Shown one piece after another: positions 45,988 through 53,957 of a stretch of 64,000 bases of DNA. The stretch is taken from positions 1-64,000 of the forward strand of contig JAPOVS010000039.1 of assembly GCA_026708055.1 (NCBI GenBank), written 5' to 3'. This DNA comes from a bacterium. Its GTDB lineage: Bacteria; Actinomycetota; Acidimicrobiia; Acidimicrobiales; CATQHL01. Both the position numbers and the translations under genes were made by a program. Numbering within the stretch: the stretch's first letter is position 1; every line of letters begins with the position of its first letter. The notes beneath the pieces were generated by a model. That model made no database searches, had not been told where the DNA came from, and saw only the letters and a list, made by a program, of their open reading frames with translations.

Positions 45988-48900
45988 ATGAGCAAAATGT
46001 CGAACAAAGCGGAGAGGGGCTCGACACATGGCCTTTCGATGGGGTCACAGGACCTGGTCAGGGGAGGTGCGTGCAAGCCCTCTGGTGATGAGAAGAGAGA
46101 GTTGGTCGGTCGATCTCGAATTCTCTTGGTCGATGGCTTAGAAGCGATTTATGATGATGTCTTGAAGAGCAAATGCTGCTCGTGGGTGTCTCTAGAGGGC
46201 CCGTCGGGCTGGGGCAAGACGCGCGTTGTACACGAGTTATTCAAACGCCTGTCCAAGCGCCAAGAGCAGCCGCGGTACTGGCCTGATGTTATCGATGATC
46301 CCACCTTGGGCCGGAAAGCTGCACAGCCGCTATTCACGAGGACCGGTAATTCTTTGCCAGAGTTTTTGTGGTGGGGGATAGGATGCTCAACTAGCGTAGG
46401 ATTGGGGACGCAGGCTCTAGAGCGCGACGTTAAGCGGTTGTACGAGCATCGTACGTTTCTGAAGAAAGCTCGTCAAGGGCTGATTTCGCGTGGACAGTCG
46501 GTGCGAGAGACGTTCGCGCAGCGTACGCACAGCATTGGCCGAGCGGTGAAAGAGGAGGGTAGTATTGAGGCCATTTCTTACTTTGTCCAGGAGGCTGCAG
46601 GCGCGGTAATTCCTGGAAGCGGCTTGGTCTACAAGGCAGCACAACTGGGCGTCGCTGCCGGAAGGCGCAAATTGCAGCAGAGCAGGGAGGTTGCCTCTGA
46701 GACGACATTCGGTGAGGAGCGTTCTAAGGACCTCGTTGATGAAGTCGTCTACTTCCTCGGCAGCTTCACTGCGGTGGGCTTTCCTCTCGTCATATTTGTC
46801 GAAGACGCACACGCAGCCGATGACGGAGTTGTTGAACTGCTCGGCAAAGTGTTGAGCCGCGGGGGTACGGTGTTTGCCATTACGACCTCATGGCCGGACT
46901 TTGCGGCCAGGAACCCTGCCCTAGATGAACTCATGAGTGAATATGAGGGGCGCTTACACCGCGTGGGGCACACGAGCTCTGCCGGGGAACCGTTCCCCGA
47001 AGGATCAGGGCTATGCGAACTCGAATATGGTGCTCGGAGAACAATACTTCACCATCATTATGGACGAGTCGAGAAAGAGACAGAGAAATTTCTATTGGAA
47101 CGCTTTGTGAATCCCTTGGCTCTAAACTTGTTCTGCGAAGTAGGCAAGTATCGTAGGGACGAGGAGTATCGTACTCGTGATGGCGCACTGTGCCTTCCGC
47201 CCAAGGAACGAGATAGCGTTCCAACGAGTATTCGCGAACTCTACCGTGATCTCTGGAGGGAATTGTCTATCGAGACGCAATTTGCCTTGGCGGTCGCGTA
47301 TATTCTGACTCCAGCCAACATCGATTCGGCTGTCGCCAAGAATGAAGACGTATGGATGGACAGGTTGCTGATAGAAGTGATTGAGCGTTTCGAGAATCTT
47401 GAGGATCCGAATATTGGCGACGTCGTGGACGCACTCGCCAAAGCGCCGACCGCGAACGCGTGGGTCCGAATAGTCGATGATTATCTGCGTGCGTTCTCGG
47501 AGGAAGATCAAAAGGCTATTGTCAATGAGGATGGCGGCGGAGTGTTGAATGATCGGTTGGACGACCCGAGCGGACAGATACTCGCCAAATTGACGGATAT
47601 TTTGCTGAGTGCAGACAGCGACGTTAGGTGCACGATAAACGGTGCCCGGAGTATCTTGGCACTGCACGCGGTAGGAAATATCACTGATCACGGGATGGTT
47701 GCAGAAGCCATTTGTTTGCTGATGGAGGACCTCGAAAGTAACCTGCGAGAACTCCCCGAGCGCCTCCGCCTCTTTGAGATATTTGGAGATTTGGACCCTC
47801 GACCACTAAGCAGTATTACCACCTTCAAGCTCCGCCAGTGTGGAGCGTGGGCGCTCGCCGAGGCGGGGAAGACCGGCGAGGCCATCACAGTATGCGAAGA
47901 CTTGCTAAACGAGCAAGTTGGGGAGTTGGGCACCGAGCACCCTAGCACTCTCGATACCCGGCGGATCCTCGCAGGCAGGCTTGCTGAGGCGGGGCGACTC
48001 GAGGAGGCCATAACCGAACTTGAGAATGTGCTGACGGAGAGTGAACAGGTGTTGAAGCCCGGACATCCCGACACGCTGCGGATACGCCATAACTTGGCCG
48101 GTTGGGTCGGATCGGCAGGGCGCGTCGAAGAGGCGGTCGATCGGTTCAGGGCTGTGTTGGAGGATCGGTCGCGTGTCTTGGGCGCGGACGACCCGCAGAC
48201 GCTGCATACTCGTCACAACCTTGCGTACTGGCTAGGCAGGGCGGGAGGCATTGATGAGGCCGTTCGAGCGTACGAAGAACTGCTGGTGGATCGGTCGCGT
48301 GTCTTGGGTGTTGACCACCCCAGCACTCTGGACACTCGCAACAATCTGGCGCGTTGGGTTGGTGAGGCGGGGCGCGTCAAGGAGGCAATCGATGAGTTCG
48401 AGGCTGTGTTGGAGGGTCGGCGGTGGGTCTTGGGTGCTGACCACCCCCACACACTCGTAACCCGGGACTATCGGGCGCGTTGGTTGGGGGAGGCGGGGCG
48501 CGTGGAGGAGGCGATCGGGCAGTTCGAGGCTGTGTTGGAGGATCGGCGGCGGGTGTTGGGCGCGGATCACCCCCACACACTCGTAACCCGGGGCAAGTTG
48601 GCGCGTTGGTTGGGGGAGGCGGGGCGCGTGGAGGAGGCGATCGGGCAGTTCGAAGCTGTGTTGGAGGATCGGCGGCGGGTGTTGGGCGATGACCACCCCC
48701 ACACGCTGCTAACTCGCCACAATCTGGCGCACTGGGAAGGTAAAGCGGGGTTTGTCGAAAAGGCCGTTACCGCCCTTGAAAGGGTATGGGATGACCGGGT
48801 ACGTGTGCTGGGACCGAAGGATCCCGACACTCTGTTTACTCGTCATGTGCTGGGGGGCTGGCTCGGCGAGGCTGGGCACGTGGAGGAGGCCGTCAGAGCC

Positions 48901-49266
48901 AACAGAGAACTGTTGGACGATCGGTCGGCGGTTTTGGGGCGCGACAATCCCGACACATTGGATACCCACCATAACCTGGCGTACTGGCTTGGTGAGGCGG
49001 GGCGCGTCGATGAGGCGATCGATGAGTTCGCGGCACTGTTGGAGGATCGGCTGCGGGTATTGGGCACCCACCATCCCCACACGCTCGCAACCCGCTACAA
49101 CCTCGCGCGCTGGCTCGTTACGGCGGGACGTGCTGACGATATGGTTACAGCATATGCCGAGGTTATGGGAGATGAGTCGAGTGAGACGGCGCGCGACCAA
49201 CTTGACCGGCTGAGCACTTGCCAAGACCTGACGGGCTGGCTCGGTGAGGCGGGCCGCGCCGAGTGA
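45988..49266 (+). CDS. STAND-type P-loop ATPase with C-terminal TPRs (operon gene 5)
   Basis: The ATG at 45988 follows GGAAGGAAC. The 1092-residue protein has Walker A GPSGWGKT (71-78), Walker B LVIFVEDAHAAD (about 267-278) and a winged-helix-like region (about 400-480), the layout of STAND switch ATPases. From about residue 615 come eleven 42-residue TPRs with the consensus HPxTLxTRxNLAxWLGEAGRV, like kinesin-light-chain TPRs, plus a partial twelfth. STAND proteins hold an inactive ADP state and assemble when their sensor repeats bind a trigger. A 231-nt gap separates it from gene 4 and holds nothing recognised, so an own promoter is possible. No separate effector domain is seen. Confidence 0.85.
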   Translation: MSKMSNKAERGSTHGLSMGSQDLVRGGACKPSGDEKRELVGRSRILLVDGLEAIYDDVLKSKCCSWVSLEGPSGWGKTRVVHELFKRLSKRQEQPRYWPDVIDDPTLGRKAAQPLFTRTGNSLPEFLWWGIGCSTSVGLGTQALERDVKRLYEHRTFLKKARQGLISRGQSVRETFAQRTHSIGRAVKEEGSIEAISYFVQEAAGAVIPGSGLVYKAAQLGVAAGRRKLQQSREVASETTFGEERSKDLVDEVVYFLGSFTAVGFPLVIFVEDAHAADDGVVELLGKVLSRGGTVFAITTSWPDFAARNPALDELMSEYEGRLHRVGHTSSAGEPFPEGSGLCELEYGARRTILHHHYGRVEKETEKFLLERFVNPLALNLFCEVGKYRRDEEYRTRDGALCLPPKERDSVPTSIRELYRDLWRELSIETQFALAVAYILTPANIDSAVAKNEDVWMDRLLIEVIERFENLEDPNIGDVVDALAKAPTANAWVRIVDDYLRAFSEEDQKAIVNEDGGGVLNDRLDDPSGQILAKLTDILLSADSDVRCTINGARSILALHAVGNITDHGMVAEAICLLMEDLESNLRELPERLRLFEIFGDLDPRPLSSITTFKLRQCGAWALAEAGKTGEAITVCEDLLNEQVGELGTEHPSTLDTRRILAGRLAEAGRLEEAITELENVLTESEQVLKPGHPDTLRIRHNLAGWVGSAGRVEEAVDRFRAVLEDRSRVLGADDPQTLHTRHNLAYWLGRAGGIDEAVRAYEELLVDRSRVLGVDHPSTLDTRNNLARWVGEAGRVKEAIDEFEAVLEGRRWVLGADHPHTLVTRDYRARWLGEAGRVEEAIGQFEAVLEDRRRVLGADHPHTLVTRGKLARWLGEAGRVEEAIGQFEAVLEDRRRVLGDDHPHTLLTRHNLAHWEGKAGFVEKAVTALERVWDDRVRVLGPKDPDTLFTRHVLGGWLGEAGHVEEAVRANRELLDDRSAVLGRDNPDTLDTHHNLAYWLGEAGRVDEAIDEFAALLEDRLRVLGTHHPHTLATRYNLARWLVTAGRADDMVTAYAEVMGDESSETARDQLDRLSTCQDLTGWLGEAGRAE
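47833..49266 (+). repeat. 126-bp tandem repeats encoding TPRs
   Basis: The coding repeats have a 126-bp period. Units near 48475-48562 and 48601-48688 agree at all but one of 88 positions, far closer than the other units, which shows a recent duplication or gene conversion in the TPR array. Confidence 0.85.
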
Positions 49267-49826
49267 GCAGCAGCAGAGGAACTGGCGGCTCCAGAGTCGT
49301 TGGCGTTGGTGGTCGGTGAGTTCGGCGCGGTCGCAGGCGGCGTGCCACTCGTTGCGGATGGCGTCGATCTGGTGGTCCACGACGGCGGCGGCCTCGGCGG
49401 CGTTGAGCCGGTAGGTGGGTGCGTGGGCGATGCAGCGGGCGACCTGGCGAGGCGGTCACCGTCGGGGCTGTAGGCCATCGCCTGGGCTGCTTCCCCGCTG
49501 AGGCGGGGTTGGGGGCAGATGTCGTAGGCGGGCGTGAGGGTCAGGGCGGTGCCGTCCCAGAACGCTGCGTGGTTGCGGGGGTGGTCGTCGGTGTTGCCGA
49601 CGAGGATATTGAAGGTGATCCGGGCGAAGAGTTCCCGGAGCGTGGCGGTGGGGTTCGCGAAGCGGGAGCGGACCTCGGTGGCGAGGTCGGGGTAGGTGCC
49701 GTAGCGGCCGGCCATTCCGTCGGCGTCGTGCAGGCCGAGCAGGGTGAGCGCCGAGTGCATCAGGCGCCGGTGCCCCTCGGAGGTGCGGTCGAAGCGTTCC
49801 ACGAGCAGCACGTACCTGAGCCGACC
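49263..49826 (-). pseudogene. hipA remnant with a frameshift
   Basis: The minus strand reads YVLLVERFDRTSEGHRR, LFARITFNILVGNTDDHPRN and LTPAYDICPQPR, the catalytic core of a HipA kinase with the N-x-DDHxRN motif intact. Near 49450 a one-base loss shifts the frame, and the next frame continues with VARCIAHAPTYRLNAAEAAAV and DAIRNEWHAACD, the normal HipA end. The N-terminal half is missing upstream of 49826, and the 3' end abuts the STAND gene. No active kinase can be made. Confidence 0.82.
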
Positions 49827-49888
49827 CGGACGTGGTGCGAGCCGTGAAGCGCCAGTTCAGCGCCGACGCGGTGTGTCGGCCCCTGCTG

Positions 49889-49922
49889 GCATCATGACAT
49901 CAATAAAATATGATGCTATGAT
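49889..49922 (+). promoter_or_regulatory. vapB operator palindrome and leaderless -10 box
   Basis: GCATCAT (49889-49895) and ATGATGC (49910-49916) form an inverted repeat in an A+T-rich patch. The -10 box TATGAT (49917-49922) follows at once and ends 6 nt before the vapB ATG. The palindrome is well placed for autorepression by the VapBC complex. Confidence 0.65.
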
Positions 49923-49928
49923 GAGCGA

Positions 49929-50186
49929 ATGCGGACGACCCTGACTCTGGACGACGACTTGGCCGCGGCCCTTAAGGAACGCGCCCGGTGTCTGGACGAG
50001 CCGTTCCGCAAGGTCGTCAATGACGCCCTGCGGCGGGGGCTGTCCCCGGCGCTGCCCGAGCCGGAATCCCGATACCGGGTGCAGCCCCATGAGAGCGGGT
50101 TCAGGCCCGGCGTCGATCCGAGGCGCCTGAACCAACTCAACGACTCTCTGGAGGCCGCCGCGTTCGCCGGCGCGCCGGAACGGTGA
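49929..50186 (+). CDS. vapB: VapB-type antitoxin
   Basis: The 85-residue protein starts MRTTLTLDDDLAAALKERAR and continues FRKVVNDALRRGL, a ribbon-helix-helix DNA-binding domain. The C-terminal half is extended and Pro/Arg-rich, as in antitoxins that wrap around a PIN toxin. It is followed by vapC through a duplicated start region. The start is fixed by the leaderless promoter. Confidence 0.85.
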   Translation: MRTTLTLDDDLAAALKERARCLDEPFRKVVNDALRRGLSPALPEPESRYRVQPHESGFRPGVDPRRLNQLNDSLEAAAFAGAPER

Positions 50187-50257
50187 TCGCCCCGGATCTG
50201 AACCTGCTGGTCTCCGCCTCGTTCACCGCCGTCGGCGCCCACACCGCGCAGACGTGA
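50183..50257 (+). pseudogene. Duplicated 5' end of vapC (24-codon frame)
   Basis: The first 31 nt of vapC occur here with one mismatch (50183-50213 versus 50254-50284), 71 bp upstream of the real start. The copy opens at a GTG overlapping the vapB stop, reads IAPDLNLLVSASFTAVGAHT and ends at a TGA overlapping the true vapC start. It keeps the stop-start overlap on both sides and may act as a coupling relay or be a simple duplication scar. Confidence 0.7.
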
Positions 50258-50679
50258 TCGTCCCGGATCTGAACCTGCTGGTCTACGCCCACAGTACCGG
50301 CGCGCCGCTGCACACCCCGGCGCGCCGGTGGTGGGAGGAGCTGGTGAACGGTACCGAGCGGGTCGGCGTTCCGTGGGTCGTCGCGGCAGGGTTCGTGCGG
50401 CTGCTGACCCATCCCGGCGTGCTCAGCGATCCGGCCGGGCCGGAGCAGGCCGTCGACCTCATGGCCGAATGGTTCCGCGCGCCGAGCGTGTCGCCGTTGA
50501 ACCCGGGCGCCCGGCACCTTGCGATCTTCCGCAGCATGCTGGGCGCCGCCGGCGCGGGCGGGGACCTCGTCACCGACGCCCACATCGCCGCGCTGGCCGT
50601 CGAGCACCAGGCCGAGGTCCACTCCAACGACAGCGACTTCGCCCGTTTCCCCGGACTCCGGTGGCGCAACCCCATCTGA
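50254..50679 (+). CDS. vapC: VapC-type PIN-domain toxin
   Basis: The 141-residue protein is a PIN-domain ribonuclease: first acidic residue in VPDLNLLVYAH, a Glu in the WWEELVNG helix, GDLVTDAHIAALAVEH with the third acidic residue and SNDSDFARFP with the fourth. All four catalytic acids are present, so the toxin looks active. VapC toxins usually cut tRNA or rRNA. It is paired with vapB through the duplicated start region. Confidence 0.87.
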   Translation: MIVPDLNLLVYAHSTGAPLHTPARRWWEELVNGTERVGVPWVVAAGFVRLLTHPGVLSDPAGPEQAVDLMAEWFRAPSVSPLNPGARHLAIFRSMLGAAGAGGDLVTDAHIAALAVEHQAEVHSNDSDFARFPGLRWRNPI

Positions 50680-50784
50680 GCGCATGCCGCTCCTCGCCAG
50701 CCGGCTGCCTGGCGACGAACACAACACACTTGGGTTCAAGAGCGCTTCAGGTCCTCGACGTGCTGGGCCACGGCGTGGAGGTGC

Positions 50785-50873
50785 GGTCAACCGAATACGG
50801 CGCTGGACCGCGGTGGCGACGGTTGGGGCGTGCCGATCGGGAATGCGCCCACGACCCACATCCTGAAGCACGG
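50785..50873 (+). pseudogene. hipA N-lobe fragment
   Basis: In one plus-strand frame this stretch reads GQPNTALDRGGDGWGVPIG and then NAPTTHILKH, matching the HipA segment with the Gly-rich loop and the ATP-binding Lys (usually QxKTAL...PTTHILKP). Only about 30 codons survive, without start or stop. It is the counterpart of the C-terminal piece at 34682, but the order is reversed relative to an intact gene. Confidence 0.65.
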
Positions 50874-50945
50874 ATCGGCGCACCTGCGCCGGCCGCCGCC
50901 GACCGGTCCTGAGCCGATGGGTCCTGAGCCCGCCCTGGTGTGCGC

Positions 50946-51245
50946 TCAGGCGACGGCCGCGGGCCTCTCCTCCACGGGACGTTGCAACCGCTCCTGCTGC
51001 CGGCGGCGTTGCAGGCGGCGGCGCCGGCGCTCGGAGGCCCCGCCCCAGACACCGTGGGCGATGTGATTGGCGAGCGCGTACTCAAGGCACTCGTTGATCA
51101 CGGGGCAGTCCGCGCAGATCTTCTGGGCGCGCAGGACACCCACGCCGTCGGAGGGGAAAAAGACATCCGGGGACTTGCCGGAGCAGCTAGCTCGCCCCAT
51201 CCAGCCCGTGCTCGGCATCCTTGACGGCACGGTTGTGGTGTCCAT
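50946..51245 (-). CDS. WhiB-family Fe-S regulator
   Basis: The 99-residue protein has the four cluster Cys in ASCSGKSPDVFFP and KICADCPVINECLEYAL, then HGVWGGASERRRRRLQRRR and a basic tail. It would bind a 4Fe-4S cluster and act with the main sigma factor. It stands at the right edge of the island, divergent from the ppk genes. The subclass is not clear from sequence; it is not WhiB2-like as the first one is. Confidence 0.9.
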   Translation of the reverse strand: MDTTTVPSRMPSTGWMGRASCSGKSPDVFFPSDGVGVLRAQKICADCPVINECLEYALANHIAHGVWGGASERRRRRLQRRRQQERLQRPVEERPAAVA

Positions 51246-51357
51246 TGCGCTAAGTACGGGCCGAGGCGGCTAAAGGCCCCGTAAAGGATCCGCGGCCACC
51301 GCAGGAACGGCCGCTGACAATCGGAAACGGCGATTCGGCCGGCGCATGACACGGCGG

Positions 51358-51363
51358 TAGCCT
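51358..51363 (+). promoter_or_regulatory. -10 box TAGCCT for the ppk transcript
   Basis: TAGCCT lies 54 nt before the ATG at 51418, consistent with a short leader containing the ribosome-binding site GGAAGGAG at 51401-51408. Confidence 0.4.
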
Positions 51364-51417
51364 TGAGGCAGGGATCGCCTCGATGCCGAGTTCGCCGGGG
51401 TGCCGGAAGGAGTGTTC

Positions 51418-51717
51418 ATGACAAGCATCGGGCTCGACTACGAGCAGGAACTGCCGCCGCCCATCGGCCACGTCAAGGTCGTCTACATGGGTCCCGTCGC
51501 GCCGCACTGGGAGTTCCGGTCGGACTTCGGCGACAGGCAACTCATCGAGGACTTCCGTATGCGCGCGCAGGCGAGGCTGCTGCTGCTGCCCAGGGACGAC
51601 CCTCAGTTCCGCCGCAACCGGGAGCGGATCAATCGGGACGGCGTGCGCCAGAACCTCCTGATCGAATGGGACCTCGGCTACGACGAGGACGAGTTCGATC
51701 CCTACAGCGAGCCCTGA
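51418..51717 (+). CDS. Small protein of unknown function before ppk
   Basis: The 99-residue protein has no signal or membrane segment. It contains HVKVVYMGPVAPHWEF, a basic middle (FRMRAQARLLLL, RRNRERINRDG) and an acidic end (DLGYDEDEFDPYSEP). GGAAGGAG precedes the ATG. No family was recognised. The ppk start follows 11 nt after its stop, so it is co-transcribed with polyphosphate kinase and may be linked to it. Confidence 0.7.
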   Translation: MTSIGLDYEQELPPPIGHVKVVYMGPVAPHWEFRSDFGDRQLIEDFRMRAQARLLLLPRDDPQFRRNRERINRDGVRQNLLIEWDLGYDEDEFDPYSEP

Positions 51718-51728
51718 GGGGGAGACAG

Positions 51729-53834
51729 GTGCTCATCGGCGCGCCCATCGAGATCTCATCGCCTGCCACGAGTGTGACGACCGGCGAAGACTCGGACGCG
51801 GCCGGCCGCTACCTGAACCGCGAGCTCTCCTGGCTGGACTTCGATGCCCGGGTGCTGCATCTGGCGCGTGATGAGAGCATCCCGCTGCTGGAGCGGCTCC
51901 GCTTCTGCGTCATCGCCGCCGGGAACCTGGACGAGTTCTTCCAGGTGCGGGTGGCGAGCCTCAAGGCGCGCATGGCCGAGGGCCGGCTGGAGCGTTCCGT
52001 GGACGGGTTCACGCCGCAGGCGCAGCTCGCCGGCATCCATGCCCGGGTGGAGAAGCTGCTTGCGGGCCTCGAGAGCGTTCTCCGCCACCAGATCCTCCCC
52101 ACGCTGGCGACCGAGGGAATCCAGGTCGTGGACTGGAGCGATCTGGACCTGGATGACCGGAAGTTCCTGGAGGGCGAGTTCGCCGACCGGATCTACCCCA
52201 TCCTGACGCCCCTGGCGGTGGATCCCGGCCATCCCTTCCCGTACCTCTCGAACCTGTCCACGAGCCTCGGCGTGCGGCTCGTGGATCCCGGCAGCGGCCG
52301 GCACTGCTTCGCCCGGATCAAGGTGCCGTTCACCTACGGGAGGCTGCTGAGCCTCCCCGACGGCGAGCGCTTCATCCCCATCGAGCAGGTCATCTCGGCG
52401 CATCTCGAGGCGCTCTTCCCGGGCATGGAGGTCTTGGAGCACGCCTGCTTCCGGGTGACGCGCAACGCCGACCTGTCCGTCGACGATCAGGAGGCCGAGG
52501 ACCTGCTGACGGCGGTGGAGGCCGAGCTGCAGAGGCGCCGGTTCCGCGCCGTGGTCCGTCTGGAGATGTCGGCGTCGGCCTCGGTGGCGATGCGCAACCT
52601 GCTGATGGACGAGTTGGACGTTCTGCCCGACGACGTCTACTCCACGGATCTCCTGCTGGACGTCGAGGGTCTGGCCCAGTTCTGCCGCCTCAAGCGTCCC
52701 GACCTGCTGTGGCCGCAGCGCCACCAGTTCGTGCCAGCCCCGCTGCGGCCCACCGGCGAGGGCACGCCGGACTTCTTCGCCGCCATCCGCAACGCCGACG
52801 TGCTGGCACACCACCCCTACGACTCGTTCGGCGCCTCGGTGCAGGAGTTCATCCACCAGGCGGCGGAGGATCCCGACGTGCTGGCCATCAAGATGACCCT
52901 CTACCGCACCGACGGCGACGGCGACATCGTGGAGGCGCTCATCTCGGCCGCCGAGAGGGGCAAGCAGGTGGCGGTGGTCGTGGAGCTGAAGGCCCGCTTC
53001 GACGAGCAGGCCAACATCGGCTGGGCGCGGCAGCTGGAGAACGCCGGGGTGCATGTGGCCTACGGGCTGGTGGGGCTGAAGGTGCACGCCAAGATCTGCC
53101 TGGTGGTGCGCGCCGAGCCCGACGGGATCCGGCGCTACTGCCACGTCGGCACCGGCAACTACAACGCCCTCACGGCCCGGACTTACGAGGACCTGGGGCT
53201 GCTGACCGCGGACGAGGACATCGGCGCCGACCTCTCGCACCTGTTCAACCGGCTCACCGGTTACGGCCACGGGTTCACCTACAGCGAGCTCGTGGTGGCC
53301 CCCGAAGCGGTCCGGCCGCACATGGCCGAACTCATCGCCGCCGAGGCCGCGCACGGGGACCGGGGCCGCATCGTGCTCAAGATGAACAGCCTCGTGGACG
53401 CCGAGATGATCGACGCCCTGTACGCCGCCTCGTCAGCCGGGGTCCGCATCGACCTGCTGGTGCGAGGGATCTGCTGCCTGCGCCCGGGTGTGCCGGGCCT
53501 GTCGGAGACCGTCAGCGTGCGGTCGGTGGTCGGCCGCTACCTGGAGCACTCGCGCATCTACTGCTTCGGCAACGCCAACGGCGTGGGACGGCCGGTGTAC
53601 CTCATCGGCTCGGCCGATCTGATGCCCCGCAACCTGAACAGCCGCGTCGAGGCCCTCGTGCCCGTGCACGACCCGCGGCTGCAGGCCCGGCTGCAGCAGA
53701 TCCTGGATACGAGCCTCGCAGCGCGGGCACGGGCCTGGACCCTGCGCTCCGACGGCGCCTGGGCCCCGCCGCGCCCGGGCACCGTCTCGCCTCACGACAC
53801 CCTGCACGACATCCCCGGCGTTCCCGCAGCCTGA
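51729..53834 (+). CDS. ppk: Polyphosphate kinase 1
   Basis: The 701-residue protein shows all four PPK1 domains: RYLNRELSWLDFDARVLHLA at the N terminus, the head domain, and two phospholipase D-like domains. The autophosphorylated His453 is in GLKVHAKICL, followed by RYCHVGTGNYN; IKMTLYRTDGDGDIV and the later LIGSADLMPRNLNSRVE complete the active site. It makes polyphosphate from ATP reversibly. The GTG at 51729 follows GGGGGAGA. It sits just before the pst operon, so storage and uptake of phosphate lie together. Confidence 0.95.
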   Translation: MLIGAPIEISSPATSVTTGEDSDAAGRYLNRELSWLDFDARVLHLARDESIPLLERLRFCVIAAGNLDEFFQVRVASLKARMAEGRLERSVDGFTPQAQLAGIHARVEKLLAGLESVLRHQILPTLATEGIQVVDWSDLDLDDRKFLEGEFADRIYPILTPLAVDPGHPFPYLSNLSTSLGVRLVDPGSGRHCFARIKVPFTYGRLLSLPDGERFIPIEQVISAHLEALFPGMEVLEHACFRVTRNADLSVDDQEAEDLLTAVEAELQRRRFRAVVRLEMSASASVAMRNLLMDELDVLPDDVYSTDLLLDVEGLAQFCRLKRPDLLWPQRHQFVPAPLRPTGEGTPDFFAAIRNADVLAHHPYDSFGASVQEFIHQAAEDPDVLAIKMTLYRTDGDGDIVEALISAAERGKQVAVVVELKARFDEQANIGWARQLENAGVHVAYGLVGLKVHAKICLVVRAEPDGIRRYCHVGTGNYNALTARTYEDLGLLTADEDIGADLSHLFNRLTGYGHGFTYSELVVAPEAVRPHMAELIAAEAAHGDRGRIVLKMNSLVDAEMIDALYAASSAGVRIDLLVRGICCLRPGVPGLSETVSVRSVVGRYLEHSRIYCFGNANGVGRPVYLIGSADLMPRNLNSRVEALVPVHDPRLQARLQQILDTSLAARARAWTLRSDGAWAPPRPGTVSPHDTLHDIPGVPAA

Positions 53835-53869
53835 GTCCCGGCGCAGCCCGCGCCGCGCTGTCATTCCGA

Positions 53870-53924
53870 GTTCACCTTCTGTTCAGCTTCACAACGGTCA
53901 GCCGTTCCCTCGCCTCGCTACGTT
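53870..53924 (+). promoter_or_regulatory. PHO box and promoter of pstS
   Basis: GTTCACCTTCT (53870-53880) and GTTCAGCTTCA (53881-53891) are two adjacent 11-bp direct repeats of the actinobacterial PHO box type. A -10 candidate TACGTT follows at 53919-53924 and would give a leader of about 28 nt. The RegX3/PhoB-like regulator encoded at 61652 is the expected binder, activating the operon under phosphate shortage. Confidence 0.75.
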
Positions 53925-53957
53925 GCGCAGGTCTCTCGGCGGCCCAAGGAGCAGGAC

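Noticed and set aside
48475-49100. Regular tandem repeats that could suggest a CRISPR array
   Set aside because: The period is 126 bp without spacers and the repeats encode TPRs in frame inside a long gene.
49419-49847. A 142-codon plus-strand frame opposite the hipA remnant
   Set aside because: It shows no motif and its codons mirror the hipA minus-strand reading, which has clear kinase motifs.
34682-50873. One hipA gene split by insertion of the whole island
   Set aside because: Both plus-strand pieces exist, but the C-terminal piece is on the left and the N-terminal piece on the right, opposite to what a simple insertion would give.
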